From positions 1 to 44,072 of the forward strand of contig DATDRF010000094.1 of the NCBI GenBank assembly GCA_035291905.1: 44,072 bases of DNA, written 5' to 3'. The stretch is from JACPLA01 sp035291905. GTDB taxonomy: Bacteria; Bacteroidota; Ignavibacteria; UBA10030. A program made the translations under genes and the position numbers. Positions 31,601 through 41,604 of the stretch are shown one piece after another (the first letter of the stretch is position 1; every line of letters begins with the position of its first letter). Below the pieces are notes generated by a model. The model did not search any database and was not told the DNA's origin. It was given only the letters and a program-made list of their open reading frames with translations.

Positions 31601-34567
31601 ATGCCGAAAAGACCCGCTACTCTTTCGAGCGTTGGATTGTTTCTCTTCCTTGTCGTCAATTCCGTTGCCCCCGCTAATTTCAATGTGAGCGTTTTAGGAA
31701 CCGTGAAAGATGCCGGGACGGGTGACCCGCTTCCGTCGGCCAATGTGATCATTGTGGGAACGAGTCTCGGCTCAGCCACAGATGTGGAAGGGAGGTACCT
31801 CATTCGCAACGTCCCGCCGGGAGCTTATATCCTGCGTGCTTCCTACATGGGATACCAAACCGTTGAAGTCCCTCTGGAAGTGGTTGAAGGCGAGTCGAGC
31901 ACGAAAGACTTTGAACTTGAGCCCGTCGCTCTCGAGGGTGAGGAGGTTGTCGTCACAGCACAGGCGAGAGGTCAGAATGTGGCTATCAACACACAGTTGG
32001 CCTCGAATAGCATTGTCAGTGTGGTCTCATCAGCCCGTATTCAGGAACTGCCGGACGCAAACGCGGCGGAGGCGATCGGCAGACTCCCCGGTGTTTCGGT
32101 CCTACGAAGCGGTGGTGAAGGAACGCAGATCGTTATTCGGGGATTACAGCCGAAGTACAATGCCGTCATGGTTGATGGAGTCCGAATGGCTTCTTCGAAC
32201 TCATCGGACCGAAGCGCTGACCTGAGTATGATCTCACCTCACATGCTCGAGGGAATCGAGGTAACGAAGGCCGTCACTCCTGATCAGGATGCTGACGTGA
32301 TCGGTGGAACAGTGAATTTCAAGATGCGGGAAGCGGCGGGAGAAAGAGAAGGACTTGGCGTTGACGTCCTAGCCCAGGGCGGGTATATGGGATTGTCGCA
32401 CGCGAGAAACAAGTACGACAACTACAAGTTTGTGGCAGGCACCGAGGTTCGGTTGTTTGACAAGTCATTTGGCGTGTTTGCGCAAGTAGACTTGGAGCGG
32501 CGGAATCTCAGCTCCAATGAATTAGGAGCCGGTTATGACCAGCTGAACAACAACTTCATTGATTATCGGATTCTCAACCTCGACCTCCATGACATTCTTC
32601 GCGACAGACAGCGTGCAAATGGGACACTTGTCATGGACTATAGACTCCCGGAAGGCAAGATCAGGTTGATGAATTTTGTAAGCTCGGGTGCCACGGATAT
32701 TCATAACCGAGGAGAATCGTTTGTTATCGGTAACGGCGTAAACCAGCATACATATACCCTTGCCTTTTCACAGGGAAAGTTGAGCGTTCTCACTAACTCG
32801 CTCTCGTTTGAGCATCAAATACTCAATTTTCAAGTGGATGCAAAGCTCTCCCACACCTATTCTGAAACAAAAAATCCTGACGATTGGAACGTCAGTTTTA
32901 TTCAGACTTCGGCAGGTTTGACTCAGTTTGATAACCAGGCAAATGTGGATCCCAAGGCTGTTCCCTGGGCGGCGAATAACAACTTCCCTCAGACTATTCT
33001 TAGCTATTTCCGAAACAGCAAGAGTTTCTCGCGGGAACGCGCATTAACGGGGTCCCTGGACCTGATTACGGATGTTGACATCTCAGATCGAATTTCCGCC
33101 GTGGTCAAATTCGGCGGAAAGTACCGCTATCAAAAGCGCTCCTACGTTTTTGAACAATTCGGCAACAATGCTTCTTTTGCTTCTCCAAGTGCCCGGATTG
33201 CCGCAAGTATCATCGCTTCACATTTCCCGTCTCTGGCGGGATTCGATCCGAATTCCTTGCCGATTACGGGTTTTGTGGACCCGCACTTTGGATACGGGAA
33301 GTTCGTTGCGCCCGATGGGCGGACATTCTACGCTCTCTTCGGTGGAGACTATATGATGGCTCTTCCGCTGAATTTTGGCATGCTTGCGGAGATGGCGGAT
33401 CTCCTGGAAAGCAACGCGGCTTACATTAATTCTCAGCAGCCCGAGGGGTACGCGCGTGATAATCTTGTTTCGACGACAAACAACTATTCCGGGTACGAAC
33501 ACCAAAGCGCAGGGTATCTCATGGCCACCATCAATATCGGACAGGAGATCACGATAATCCCCGGTATTCGCTATCAAAGGCTTCAAACAACGTACACAGC
33601 CCCTCAAGGGAATCAGAGTTCGCTCTCGTGGTACGCCTACAGGCACTACGGTTCGACCGTTAAGGTGAGTCATGATTACTGGTTGCCCGCACTGATCATG
33701 CGGCTGAAGCCATTATCGTGGTTTGATGTACGACTTTCATACACAAACACACTCGCATATCCCGACTACAACGCGATTGTGCCAAGAATTGATGTCGCGT
33801 CAAGCGGTCCGATTGCGTGGAATAATTCGCATTTGACCCCATCGCGCTCAAGAAACTACGACCTGTATTGCTCATTCTACGAGAACTCAATCGGCCTGCT
33901 CACAGTGGGCGGTTTCCTTAAACAAATTGATGGATTGATCTATCCATGGGATTTCTACGTTGCAGGCAGCCAGGCCGCTCCCTATTTCCCACCCGGTTTT
34001 TCTGATACGAGCTCCTTTACGTACCACGTTTACACTTATGTCAACGATCCTTATCGGATCAACAACTGGGGACTGGAGCTCGATTGGCAGACGCACTTTT
34101 GGTATTTGCCTCGCCCGCTCGACGGGTTGGTGCTGAACGTCAACTACACGCACATCTTCTCGCGGGCAAAGTATCCTTTCACGAAGATCAACAGAATCGG
34201 CCGTACACTGATCTACGTGGATACATCCTATACGGATCGGTTGCTCTACCAACCGAACAACATCGTCAATCTCTCCGTGGGATATGACTATGCAGGCTTT
34301 TCCATTCGATTGTCGATGTTGTATCAGGCCGATATCTTCTCCGGTCCCAACTTCTGGCCGCAGCTGAGGACGACCACTTCGGCGTATCGCCGGTGGGATT
34401 TGTCGGTGAAACAAGATCTCCCATGGTTCGGACTTCAGCTATACGGCGATCTCAACAACATCAACAAAGTAAATGACATGAACGTTATTCAGGCATCGAC
34501 GGGGGTTCCACGGTCGACACAATCATACGGCCTGTCCGGAAACCTCGGTCTCCGCTGGCGGATGTGA
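31601..34567 (+). CDS. TonB-dependent outer-membrane receptor with carboxypeptidase-regulatory-like domain
   Basis: 988 residues from the ATG at 31601, chosen because AAGGGA lies 7 nt upstream (the ATG at 31580 lacks a site). The N-terminal signal peptide runs to about residue 26. Next is a CarboxypepD_reg-like beta domain (VLGTVKDAGTGDPLPSANV to MGYQTVEV), as in SusC-like receptors. Then comes the plug domain (IQELPDANAAEAIGRLPGVSV; IVIRGLQPKYNAVMVDGVRM) and a beta-barrel rich in aromatic strands up to the C-terminus (SGNLGLRWRM). It takes up a substrate across the outer membrane using TonB energy. There is no SusD-like partner beside it, so binding must be done by the receptor or by the T9SS protein next door. 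It follows the ROK gene by 66 bp. Confidence 0.9.
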   Translation: MPKRPATLSSVGLFLFLVVNSVAPANFNVSVLGTVKDAGTGDPLPSANVIIVGTSLGSATDVEGRYLIRNVPPGAYILRASYMGYQTVEVPLEVVEGESSTKDFELEPVALEGEEVVVTAQARGQNVAINTQLASNSIVSVVSSARIQELPDANAAEAIGRLPGVSVLRSGGEGTQIVIRGLQPKYNAVMVDGVRMASSNSSDRSADLSMISPHMLEGIEVTKAVTPDQDADVIGGTVNFKMREAAGEREGLGVDVLAQGGYMGLSHARNKYDNYKFVAGTEVRLFDKSFGVFAQVDLERRNLSSNELGAGYDQLNNNFIDYRILNLDLHDILRDRQRANGTLVMDYRLPEGKIRLMNFVSSGATDIHNRGESFVIGNGVNQHTYTLAFSQGKLSVLTNSLSFEHQILNFQVDAKLSHTYSETKNPDDWNVSFIQTSAGLTQFDNQANVDPKAVPWAANNNFPQTILSYFRNSKSFSRERALTGSLDLITDVDISDRISAVVKFGGKYRYQKRSYVFEQFGNNASFASPSARIAASIIASHFPSLAGFDPNSLPITGFVDPHFGYGKFVAPDGRTFYALFGGDYMMALPLNFGMLAEMADLLESNAAYINSQQPEGYARDNLVSTTNNYSGYEHQSAGYLMATINIGQEITIIPGIRYQRLQTTYTAPQGNQSSLSWYAYRHYGSTVKVSHDYWLPALIMRLKPLSWFDVRLSYTNTLAYPDYNAIVPRIDVASSGPIAWNNSHLTPSRSRNYDLYCSFYENSIGLLTVGGFLKQIDGLIYPWDFYVAGSQAAPYFPPGFSDTSSFTYHVYTYVNDPYRINNWGLELDWQTHFWYLPRPLDGLVLNVNYTHIFSRAKYPFTKINRIGRTLIYVDTSYTDRLLYQPNNIVNLSVGYDYAGFSIRLSMLYQADIFSGPNFWPQLRTTTSAYRRWDLSVKQDLPWFGLQLYGDLNNINKVNDMNVIQASTGVPRSTQSYGLSGNLGLRWRM

Positions 34568-34730
34568 CATTCGGCGCGCGGAGTCGAACCAGTGAGAATG
34601 AAAAGAGGAAGTACAGTTCAATGGTGGTTCAAATGACAAACGAGTTAAAAAAGGAGAGGAGGTGATTTGGCTGGCTCAGTGAGTGGATTTGCAGGAAAAT
34701 CATGTGTGAACACATCAACAGGAGGAAATC

Positions 34731-36461
34731 ATGAAACAGTTAGTCACCGCAACATTGTGCGTTGCGATCGTGGCGCTTTTCATGATAACCTGCCCATCGC
34801 AAGCGCAGACCCTCGTGGTCTATGCGAACGGGCCGACTCTCAATCAGGTTATCATGGGCGACACCCTTGCCAACGGCGCCAGAGCGCATACAGTGTATCA
34901 GCTCGTCTCACTGGATACGACGTATCTCATGGACGGGACAGTCACGATGAATACCGATCTGACAATCGTTGGAGTTCCGAACGGGACGACAGGAAGACCT
35001 CCATGCATTCAACCGGATGTTCTTCCAGATAATTCGATCCCCGGCACCCTCTTCAGTCTGAATGGAAAGAAGACCAAGGGCACATTCAAGAACCTCTATT
35101 TACTGGGACTGGCCATCAATAATACGGCAAATGGAGGAGGCGTGGCCATACAGGTGGCAGGGGACAGCGTCCGGCTTGAAGTGGATAATGTTGTGTTCGA
35201 CGAATGGCAAACGTTCGCAATCGGATACAACGGAAACTACGACAAGTTCTTCGTGACCAACAGTAAATTCAGAAACATGGTTCACCCTAATCAATGGTAC
35301 ATTGGAGAAGCGCTTCGCAACACATGGCCTGGAGAGGTTGCTACCGATTCGGTGGTCTTCAAGTTTAACACGTTCTTCTGCCTGAATGGGTATGCATCAG
35401 CCCCTGTGTCGAAGTATCTCGTGAAGTATTTCGATTTCTCTCACAACAGCGTGATTTACACATTCAAGAATCCGTTGTTTATTTTCAATGTGACGAATGC
35501 GAAGATCAACGATAACATCTGGTACGGTACGTATGCGGGTGGAGTCGACGAAACAGAGAATCCCTGGTGGGATAATCTGTGGTATCCGGATACAACCTAT
35601 GGCGTCGTTTCCCTGCAGCCACTGGATTCGGCGAAGATTCGTGTTTTTGCTCCGCTTCTTCCGCCGAAGGCCAACGGCGTTATCGACACCGCTGCCGAGC
35701 AACTAAGAGTCATCGAAGCCAAGAACAATGTTCACTTCTGGCCCAGCGCGTTGACGGGCTTGTGGACCGCTTGGAATGATACGGCTTCCAATAAGATTAT
35801 CACTCCAACCTGGATGAACGCACGAACGACGACCATGTTCGCAGACAATACCACGTGGCCCGGCCTTACCGAGTCGGGAAATCAGGGCGTCGATCCGGGA
35901 TTTGGAGCAACGATTCCCGGAGTAATGACGCAAGCGACGAACAATCTTGAAGCCTGGTTCAAACTGTGCAGGGCTGGTCTCCTCACAAATACGTATTGGG
36001 GGTACCAGAAAACACAGGTCGGAGTGGCGGTGAATTGGGTGCCACCGTGGCCTCTGCCTGAAGCGGCAGACATGAAATACACCAATACCGCCCTGAAAAC
36101 GGGAGGTACGGATGGACGGCCAATTGGCGATCCATACTGGTTCAACGGAACGAGCGGTGGACCAACGAGTGTGGAGGAGTCCGACTTGATACCCGATGCA
36201 TTTGCGCTGTTGCCGGCTTATCCGAATCCGTTTAACCCCAACACAAGTCTCCGCTTCACCTTGAAAGAATCAGGAGTGGTGAGCCTGAAGGTGTACAACA
36301 TCGTGGGCCAGGTAGTTGCTACAATCATCAACAATGAGCATTGGTCAGCCGGAGTTCATACTCTAACGGTCGACTTGTCTCATGCCGCAAGCGGTATCTA
36401 TCTGGGTGTGCTTGAACAGGGCACCAATCGGGCGATTCAGAAGCTCGTGTTGCTGAAGTAA
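34731..36461 (+). CDS. T9SS-exported protein, probably a right-handed beta-helix domain
   Basis: 576 residues with an AGGAGG ribosome site and a signal peptide (MKQLVTATLCVAIVALFMITCPSQAQ). The C-terminal 90 residues are a type A T9SS sorting domain: YPNPFNPNTSLRFTL, then VVSLKVYNIVGQVVATI and the final TNRAIQKLVLLK. The body (about 30-330) has short beta repeats of the parallel beta-helix kind (GTFKNLYLLGLAINNTANGGG; VEVDNVVFDEW-like; VTNAKINDNIWYG) as in pectate-lyase-like or surface polysaccharide-binding proteins. It is exported and probably attached to the cell surface. A terminator follows. Likely role is binding or cutting the same glycan the locus handles; no catalytic residues can be assigned. 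Confidence 0.85.
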   Translation: MKQLVTATLCVAIVALFMITCPSQAQTLVVYANGPTLNQVIMGDTLANGARAHTVYQLVSLDTTYLMDGTVTMNTDLTIVGVPNGTTGRPPCIQPDVLPDNSIPGTLFSLNGKKTKGTFKNLYLLGLAINNTANGGGVAIQVAGDSVRLEVDNVVFDEWQTFAIGYNGNYDKFFVTNSKFRNMVHPNQWYIGEALRNTWPGEVATDSVVFKFNTFFCLNGYASAPVSKYLVKYFDFSHNSVIYTFKNPLFIFNVTNAKINDNIWYGTYAGGVDETENPWWDNLWYPDTTYGVVSLQPLDSAKIRVFAPLLPPKANGVIDTAAEQLRVIEAKNNVHFWPSALTGLWTAWNDTASNKIITPTWMNARTTTMFADNTTWPGLTESGNQGVDPGFGATIPGVMTQATNNLEAWFKLCRAGLLTNTYWGYQKTQVGVAVNWVPPWPLPEAADMKYTNTALKTGGTDGRPIGDPYWFNGTSGGPTSVEESDLIPDAFALLPAYPNPFNPNTSLRFTLKESGVVSLKVYNIVGQVVATIINNEHWSAGVHTLTVDLSHAASGIYLGVLEQGTNRAIQKLVLLK

Positions 36462-36472
36462 TGTCTTCAAAA

Positions 36473-36520
36473 AAAACAAGACCGGGGGGCACTTCAAATA
36501 GTGCCTCCCGTGTTTTGTTC
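36473..36520 (+). terminator. Rho-independent terminator after the T9SS gene
   Basis: An AACAAGACCGGGGGGCACT-like left arm pairs with AGTGCCTCCCGTGTTTTGTT around a 6-nt loop, followed by T-rich sequence. It separates the T9SS gene from the MFS-led operon. Confidence 0.8.
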
Positions 36521-36692
36521 TTTCATACTTTCCCGTCTCCTTTACGGCCGTGAATTCTCTTCTCCTGGCAACTGTACACTGCTCATCGAAACAAACGGAT
36601 TTCGAATACCGCGACCAACGAGAGGCGTGAATAAAAAACGGATGCCGCCGTGAAGTACAAACCTTCTTCGGACAAAAGGGAGAGAAATACCG

Positions 36693-37964
36693 ATGAGCAT
36701 CAATGACTCGAAACAACGTCACCCGGCGCTGTGGGTGCCGACTCTCTACACGGCGGAAGGATTGCCCTTCGTTGTTGTGAATGTTGTTTCTGTTCTGATG
36801 TACAAAAGCCTTGGTCTTTCTGATACACAGATTGCCTTCTTCACAAGTATTGTCGCAATCCCCTGGGCGCTCAAACCTCTTTGGGGACCGTTGCTGGAAA
36901 TGTTCAAGACGAAGAAGCATTTCGTTCTGGCGACACAATTCCTTGGCGGCATCTCATTCGGACTTCTTGCACTCTCCCTTAACCTGTCGTCGTATTTTAC
37001 ATGGACGTTGATTTTCTTCGGCCTTGTTGCGATCAACTCTGCCGTTCATGATACGGCAGCCGATGGTGTCTACATCAATGTCCTCAGCGAAAAAGAACAG
37101 GCGCAGTATGTCGGATGGCAAGGGGCTTTTTACAACGTTGGCAAGGTGCTCTCTCAGGGCGCCTTTGTTTTTCTCGCGGGGCGGCTGGAGACGACGATGG
37201 GGGTCGTGGCTGCGTGGACTGTCGTCATGGGTTGTTTCGGCGGGATATTGCTCGCCATGAGCGTGTATCATTGGTATTTTCTTCCCACAGGCGGGAAATC
37301 AGGCGAGGTAAAAACAACAAAAGAAACAATTTCCACGTTCTGGAATGTTGTTGTCACCTTCTTTCAGAAGAAGTATGTCTTGTGGGCGATCATTTTTCTT
37401 GTTCTCTATCGATTCGCCGAGGGACAAGCGATCAAGATCGTACCGCTTTTCATGCGCGCTGCACGCGAACAGGGTGGATTGGGACTTTCGACGGAAGAGA
37501 TCGGGGTCCTCTACGGATTCTTCCCCCCGCTGGCTTTTATCCTGGGATCAGTTCTCTCAGGGTATTTTACGGCCAACCGCGGACTTCGGAAGGCACTCCT
37601 TGTTCTGTGCGCTTTCTTCAACATTCCGTTTGCCGTCTACACATTTATGGCGATGTCCCAGCCCGTGGATTTCTTCACAATTACCGCGCTGGTCGTGTTG
37701 GAATACTTCGGCTACGGATTCGGCTTTGTCGGGCTCACGCTCTTTATGATGCAGCAGATTGCGCCAGGCAAATACAAAATGGCCCACTACGCGTTTGCCA
37801 CATCCTTAATGCAGGTTGGATTCCTGATTCCGTCGATGATCAGCGGCTGGGTGAGCGATTTTCTCGGATACAGAGATTTCTTTCTATGGGTCATGATAGC
37901 AACGATTCCGTCGTTCCTCGTCACGTGGCTGGTCCCGTTCAGAGAGACAGAAGAGTCGATCTGA
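36693..37964 (+). CDS. MFS transporter, AmpG/PAT-like sugar transporter
   Basis: 423 residues, 12 predicted membrane segments. The start has GGGAGAG upstream. Features are TLYTAEGLPFVVVNVVSVLM in TM1, KSLGLSDTQIAFFTSI, PLWGPLLEMFKTKK in the loop 2-3 (a typical MFS motif A variant) and HDTAADGVYINVLS. These fit the AmpG/acetyl-CoA transporter (PAT) branch of the MFS found in polysaccharide utilisation loci of FCB bacteria. It probably imports the oligosaccharide released by the exported enzymes across the inner membrane. It heads a three-gene operon with the lipoprotein glycosidase and the GH94 enzyme. Confidence 0.88.
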   Translation: MSINDSKQRHPALWVPTLYTAEGLPFVVVNVVSVLMYKSLGLSDTQIAFFTSIVAIPWALKPLWGPLLEMFKTKKHFVLATQFLGGISFGLLALSLNLSSYFTWTLIFFGLVAINSAVHDTAADGVYINVLSEKEQAQYVGWQGAFYNVGKVLSQGAFVFLAGRLETTMGVVAAWTVVMGCFGGILLAMSVYHWYFLPTGGKSGEVKTTKETISTFWNVVVTFFQKKYVLWAIIFLVLYRFAEGQAIKIVPLFMRAAREQGGLGLSTEEIGVLYGFFPPLAFILGSVLSGYFTANRGLRKALLVLCAFFNIPFAVYTFMAMSQPVDFFTITALVVLEYFGYGFGFVGLTLFMMQQIAPGKYKMAHYAFATSLMQVGFLIPSMISGWVSDFLGYRDFFLWVMIATIPSFLVTWLVPFRETEESI

Positions 37965-38017
37965 TGTGATCTTGCGGAGAGCAGCTTTTTCAGAGGACTT
38001 AGGAAAGCACAGCAACG

Positions 38018-39136
38018 ATGAAGCGGAGAGAGATCATACGAACCCTTGGCATTGGGGCTGTCTCTTTGGCGTTGGGCCAGTTGACAGCATGCCGGATATT
38101 CCAGCGTCGACCATCCTCGAAAAACTGGGCCTGGGTGGTCCCGGTAAAAGGAAACAAAGTCGATTACTGGAAAGAAAAACTTGAGACAGCGAAGGGATGC
38201 GGGATCGACGCCCTTGTTGTTGAAGTGTACAACGGCCGAACGGCATTTTATGACACGGACCGATTCCCCGTTGAAGAAGACCTCCTGAGTATTCTGCTTC
38301 CGCTTTGCAAATCAATGGGATTAGAATTGCACACGTGGTTGTGGACCATGCCGTGTAATGTTGAATCCATCGTCAAGACCCATCCCAACTGGTATGCAGT
38401 CAATGGAAAAGGAGAGCTGGCATGTGAGAAGCCGGCCTATGTCGATTACTACAAGTTCCTGTGCCCAAGCAATGAAGAGGCCCGGGAGTTCATCCGCGGG
38501 AATGTTGAGTCGCTTGCAAGAATCAGTGAAATAGACGGAGTCCATCTGGACTATGTTCGTCTCCCCGACGTAATTCTCGCACCGGGAATTCAGCCAAAAT
38601 ACAACATCGTGCAGGACAAAGAATATCCTGAGTACGACTACTGCTACTGCAAAACCTGCAGAGAACAATTCAAAGCCGGCACGGGTATCGATCCGCTGAT
38701 TGATCTTGTCGATCCCTCTGCCAATAGAGAGTGGCGTCAGTTCCGATATGACAGTGTCACAAACCTGGTAAATCAGAAACTCGTTCACGCGGCCAGAAAA
38801 TACGGAAAGGTAATCTCCGCGGCAGTATTTCCTAATTGGGAACACGTACGGCAGGAGTGGAGCAGGTGGGATCTCGATTGTTTCATGCCAATGTTGTATC
38901 ACAGTTTTTACAACCAGGATGTTCATTGGATTGCAGGTTCCATACGCAAGGAAATTCAGGAACTCAAAAGACCGAGACCTCTCTACAGCGGACTGTTTGT
39001 CCCGTCCCTGAAACCATTGGAAATTGAGATTGCATTCACAGAATCGCTTGCGGCGGGTGCAAGCGGAATAGTGTTATTTGAGCTGAAGAGCATGAATGAG
39101 GAACAATGGTCTGCACTGAAGGCCGTTGCAGGGTAG
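38018..39136 (+). CDS. Lipoprotein glycoside hydrolase-like protein (GHL10/DUF187-type TIM barrel)
   Basis: 372 residues with a signal ending in a lipobox (LGQLTAC, Cys25); an RR near the N-terminus (MKRREIIRTLGIG) also resembles a Tat signal. The body has the pattern of GHL10/DUF4015-type barrel hydrolases: GIDALVVEVYNGR, LHTWLWTMP, a run of YVDYYKFLCPSNEEARE, and the central GVHLDYVRLPD. The aspartate/arginine at that point are the conserved active-site residues of the family. It is probably lipid-anchored in the periplasm, cutting oligosaccharides. It lies 53 bp after the MFS gene and 47 bp before the phosphorylase gene, in one operon. Exact substrate unknown. Confidence 0.82.
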   Translation: MKRREIIRTLGIGAVSLALGQLTACRIFQRRPSSKNWAWVVPVKGNKVDYWKEKLETAKGCGIDALVVEVYNGRTAFYDTDRFPVEEDLLSILLPLCKSMGLELHTWLWTMPCNVESIVKTHPNWYAVNGKGELACEKPAYVDYYKFLCPSNEEAREFIRGNVESLARISEIDGVHLDYVRLPDVILAPGIQPKYNIVQDKEYPEYDYCYCKTCREQFKAGTGIDPLIDLVDPSANREWRQFRYDSVTNLVNQKLVHAARKYGKVISAAVFPNWEHVRQEWSRWDLDCFMPMLYHSFYNQDVHWIAGSIRKEIQELKRPRPLYSGLFVPSLKPLEIEIAFTESLAAGASGIVLFELKSMNEEQWSALKAVAG

Positions 39137-39183
39137 CAGATGCGAAGAAGAGGTAAACTGATATTGAGAACAAAGGAGTTTCG

Positions 39184-41580
39184 ATGCGTTACGGATTCTT
39201 TGATGATGAAAAAAGAGAGTATGTCATTGATCGCTGCGATGTTCCGGTTTCGTGGACGAACTATCTCGGCGTCGAAAATATGTGCACGGTCCTTTCGCAC
39301 AATGCGGGTGGGTACTCTTTCTACAAATCCGCCGAACACCACCGGATCACACGCTTCCGGCCGAATGGAGTCCCATTGGACCGACCAGGTCACTATGTGT
39401 ACCTCCGAGATGATGAGACCGGAGAATACTGGTCCATTTCGTGGCAGCCGGTCGGCAAAGACCTGAAACAGGCGAAGTATGAATGCCGGCACGGACTTTC
39501 GTACTCAAAGTTCCGGGTCTCGTATGACGGCATTGAGGCTGAGCAACTGGTCTTTATTCCCCGATCCGACGACGTGGAACTATGGGACGTGAAGATTGCC
39601 AATCGGGGAAAAAAGGCGAGGAAACTCTCTGTCTTTTCGTACTGCGAATTCTCATACCATCACATAGAAATCGACAATCAGAATCTTCAGATGTCGCTCT
39701 ACGCCAGCGGTTCGAATTACGCAGATGGCATCATTGAGTACGATTTCTTCTATGAGCCGTGGACCTACCATTTTTTCACTTCGAGCTTCCAGCCGGATTC
39801 CCATGACTGCGTTCGGGACAGATTTATCGGACCCTACAGAACTGAAACAAATCCGATTGCCGTCGAGGCCGGGACCTGCAGCAATTCGGCCGAGCTCGGA
39901 GGCAACCACTGCGGATCCCTCCACAAGAGATTGCTTCTGAAGGCTGGTGATGAGCAACGCGTCATTTTCATGCTCGGAGTAGGAGACCGTCCGAAAGGAC
40001 GGGAAATCCGTCGGAAGTACAGTGTGCCGGCGAATGTCGATCACGCATTCAAGGATCTTGGGGAGTACTGGGACAAGAAGCTTCGTGCACTCCAGTGTCG
40101 GACGCCGAACAGGGGACTGGATACGATGATCAACACGTGGACGCTTTTCCAGGCGGAAACGTGTGTGGTGTGGTCGCGCTTTGCGTCGTTCATTGAGGTG
40201 GGGGGTCGCACGGGATTGGGCTATAGGGATACCTCGCAGGATGTCATGGCAGTTCCACATACCAATGCCTGCAAATGCAGGGAGCGGATCATCGAATTAC
40301 TGCAGGGTCAGGTATCCGAAGGGTACGGATTGCATCTGTTCGATCCGGAAATTTTCAAGCGGAAGCAGGACAGATTGCCCGGCGTCAAATTGCCCACTGT
40401 GGTTCCGACCCAGAATCCAAAGGACATCATTCATGGAATCGAAGATGTCTGCTCCGACGACGCCCTCTGGATCGTTGGCTCGGTTTGCGAGTACGTGAAA
40501 GAGACCGGTGATAACGCGTTCCTTGACGAAGTGATTCCGTTTGCCGACAGTGGGGAGGCGACTGTCTACGATCACGTGAAGCGATCCCTGGACTTCTCGG
40601 CGCGACAGGTTGCGTCGAATGGCATTTGCCTTGGGCTTCGGGCCGATTGGAACGATTGTCTGAATCTGGGAGGAGGACAAAGCGCAATGGTATCCTTCAT
40701 GCACTTCTGGGCATTGAAGGAATTCATTGTTCTGGCGGAGTTCCTCGAAAGGAAACAAGACGCAGCACACTACCGCTCAGCCGCCGAGAAGGTTCGCGAG
40801 GCGTGCGAACGCGAGCTGTGGGACGGTGAATGGTATATCCGCGGGATAACAAAAAAGGGGATCAAGATCGGTACGAGCGAACATCCCGAGGGAAAGATCT
40901 TCCTTGAAAGCAACAGCTGGGCGGTGTTTTCGGGAACCTCCTCCGGCGACAGAGCAATCAAGGCGATGAATGCCGTTCATAAATACCTCGCGTCGCCCTA
41001 TGGGCTTCATCTTGTTTGGCCGTCGTACTCTGAGCCGAATGATGACATAGGGTACCTGACGAGAGTATACAAAGGGATAAAAGAAAACGGATCCATTTTC
41101 AGTCATCCCAATCCATGGGCGATCATTGCCGAGTGCAAGCTCGGGCGGGGAACCCTCGCAATGCGGCTGTACAACGCGCTCCTGCCGTACAATCAAAACG
41201 ACATGATCGAAATCCGACAGACTGAGCCATATTCATACTGTCAATTCATCATAGGAAAAGATCACACAGCATTTGGCCGGGCGAGGCATCCGTGGCTCAC
41301 AGGAAGCGGGGGATGGTCATATACAGCTGCGACAAAATGGATCCTCGGTATTAGGCCCGGTTACAACGGACTGACCATTGACCCGTGCGTCCCTCAAGAC
41401 TGGCGCGAGTTCGAAGTGGTGCGCCAATGGCGCGGGGCTACGTTTGAGATCAAGGTAAAAAACCCCCATGGTGTTGAGAAAGGGGTAAGAGAAATCGTTG
41501 TGAATGGCAATAGGGTAATCGGATCGATCCCGGTTCAGCCGAAGGGTAGCCGGATAAGCGTTACCGTGATAATGGGATAG
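39184..41580 (+). CDS. GH94 glycoside phosphorylase, chitobiose-phosphorylase-like
   Basis: 798 residues with an AAGGAG ribosome site. GH94 enzymes reversibly phosphorolyse beta-linked disaccharides, giving a sugar 1-phosphate. The catalytic acid is Asp491 in the RADWND motif, matching the position known for cellobiose phosphorylase (Asp490) and chitobiose phosphorylase (Asp492). The N-terminal sequence (WTNYLG, SHNAGGYSFY, RPGHYVYLRDDETGEYWSISWQPV) is closer, from memory, to N,N'-diacetylchitobiose phosphorylase than to cellobiose phosphorylase. No signal peptide, so it is cytosolic and works after import by the MFS protein. Products would be GlcNAc 1-phosphate and GlcNAc (or glucose equivalents). 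No sugar kinase or deacetylase is in the window. Laminaribiose or cellobionate activity cannot be ruled out. Confidence 0.9.
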   Translation: MRYGFFDDEKREYVIDRCDVPVSWTNYLGVENMCTVLSHNAGGYSFYKSAEHHRITRFRPNGVPLDRPGHYVYLRDDETGEYWSISWQPVGKDLKQAKYECRHGLSYSKFRVSYDGIEAEQLVFIPRSDDVELWDVKIANRGKKARKLSVFSYCEFSYHHIEIDNQNLQMSLYASGSNYADGIIEYDFFYEPWTYHFFTSSFQPDSHDCVRDRFIGPYRTETNPIAVEAGTCSNSAELGGNHCGSLHKRLLLKAGDEQRVIFMLGVGDRPKGREIRRKYSVPANVDHAFKDLGEYWDKKLRALQCRTPNRGLDTMINTWTLFQAETCVVWSRFASFIEVGGRTGLGYRDTSQDVMAVPHTNACKCRERIIELLQGQVSEGYGLHLFDPEIFKRKQDRLPGVKLPTVVPTQNPKDIIHGIEDVCSDDALWIVGSVCEYVKETGDNAFLDEVIPFADSGEATVYDHVKRSLDFSARQVASNGICLGLRADWNDCLNLGGGQSAMVSFMHFWALKEFIVLAEFLERKQDAAHYRSAAEKVREACERELWDGEWYIRGITKKGIKIGTSEHPEGKIFLESNSWAVFSGTSSGDRAIKAMNAVHKYLASPYGLHLVWPSYSEPNDDIGYLTRVYKGIKENGSIFSHPNPWAIIAECKLGRGTLAMRLYNALLPYNQNDMIEIRQTEPYSYCQFIIGKDHTAFGRARHPWLTGSGGWSYTAATKWILGIRPGYNGLTIDPCVPQDWREFEVVRQWRGATFEIKVKNPHGVEKGVREIVVNGNRVIGSIPVQPKGSRISVTVIMG

Positions 41581-41594
41581 TATCAAGGGCTCCG

Positions 41595-41604
41595 CCCCCC
41601 CCCC
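41595..41604. repeat. Ten-C homopolymer tract
   Basis: Ten C in a row, 196 bp upstream of the Tat-DsrE-like gene and 15 bp after the phosphorylase stop. Tracts like this slip in replication and sequencing. The surrounding 219-bp gap holds GGGCTCCGCC and CCCCC/GGGGG pairs able to form a hairpin; no promoter or gene was recognised. Confidence 0.6.

Noticed and set aside
34570..34600. Possible tRNA T-arm (GGTTCGACTCC on the minus strand)
   Set aside because: The flanking five bases do not pair and no acceptor, D or anticodon arms are found around it.
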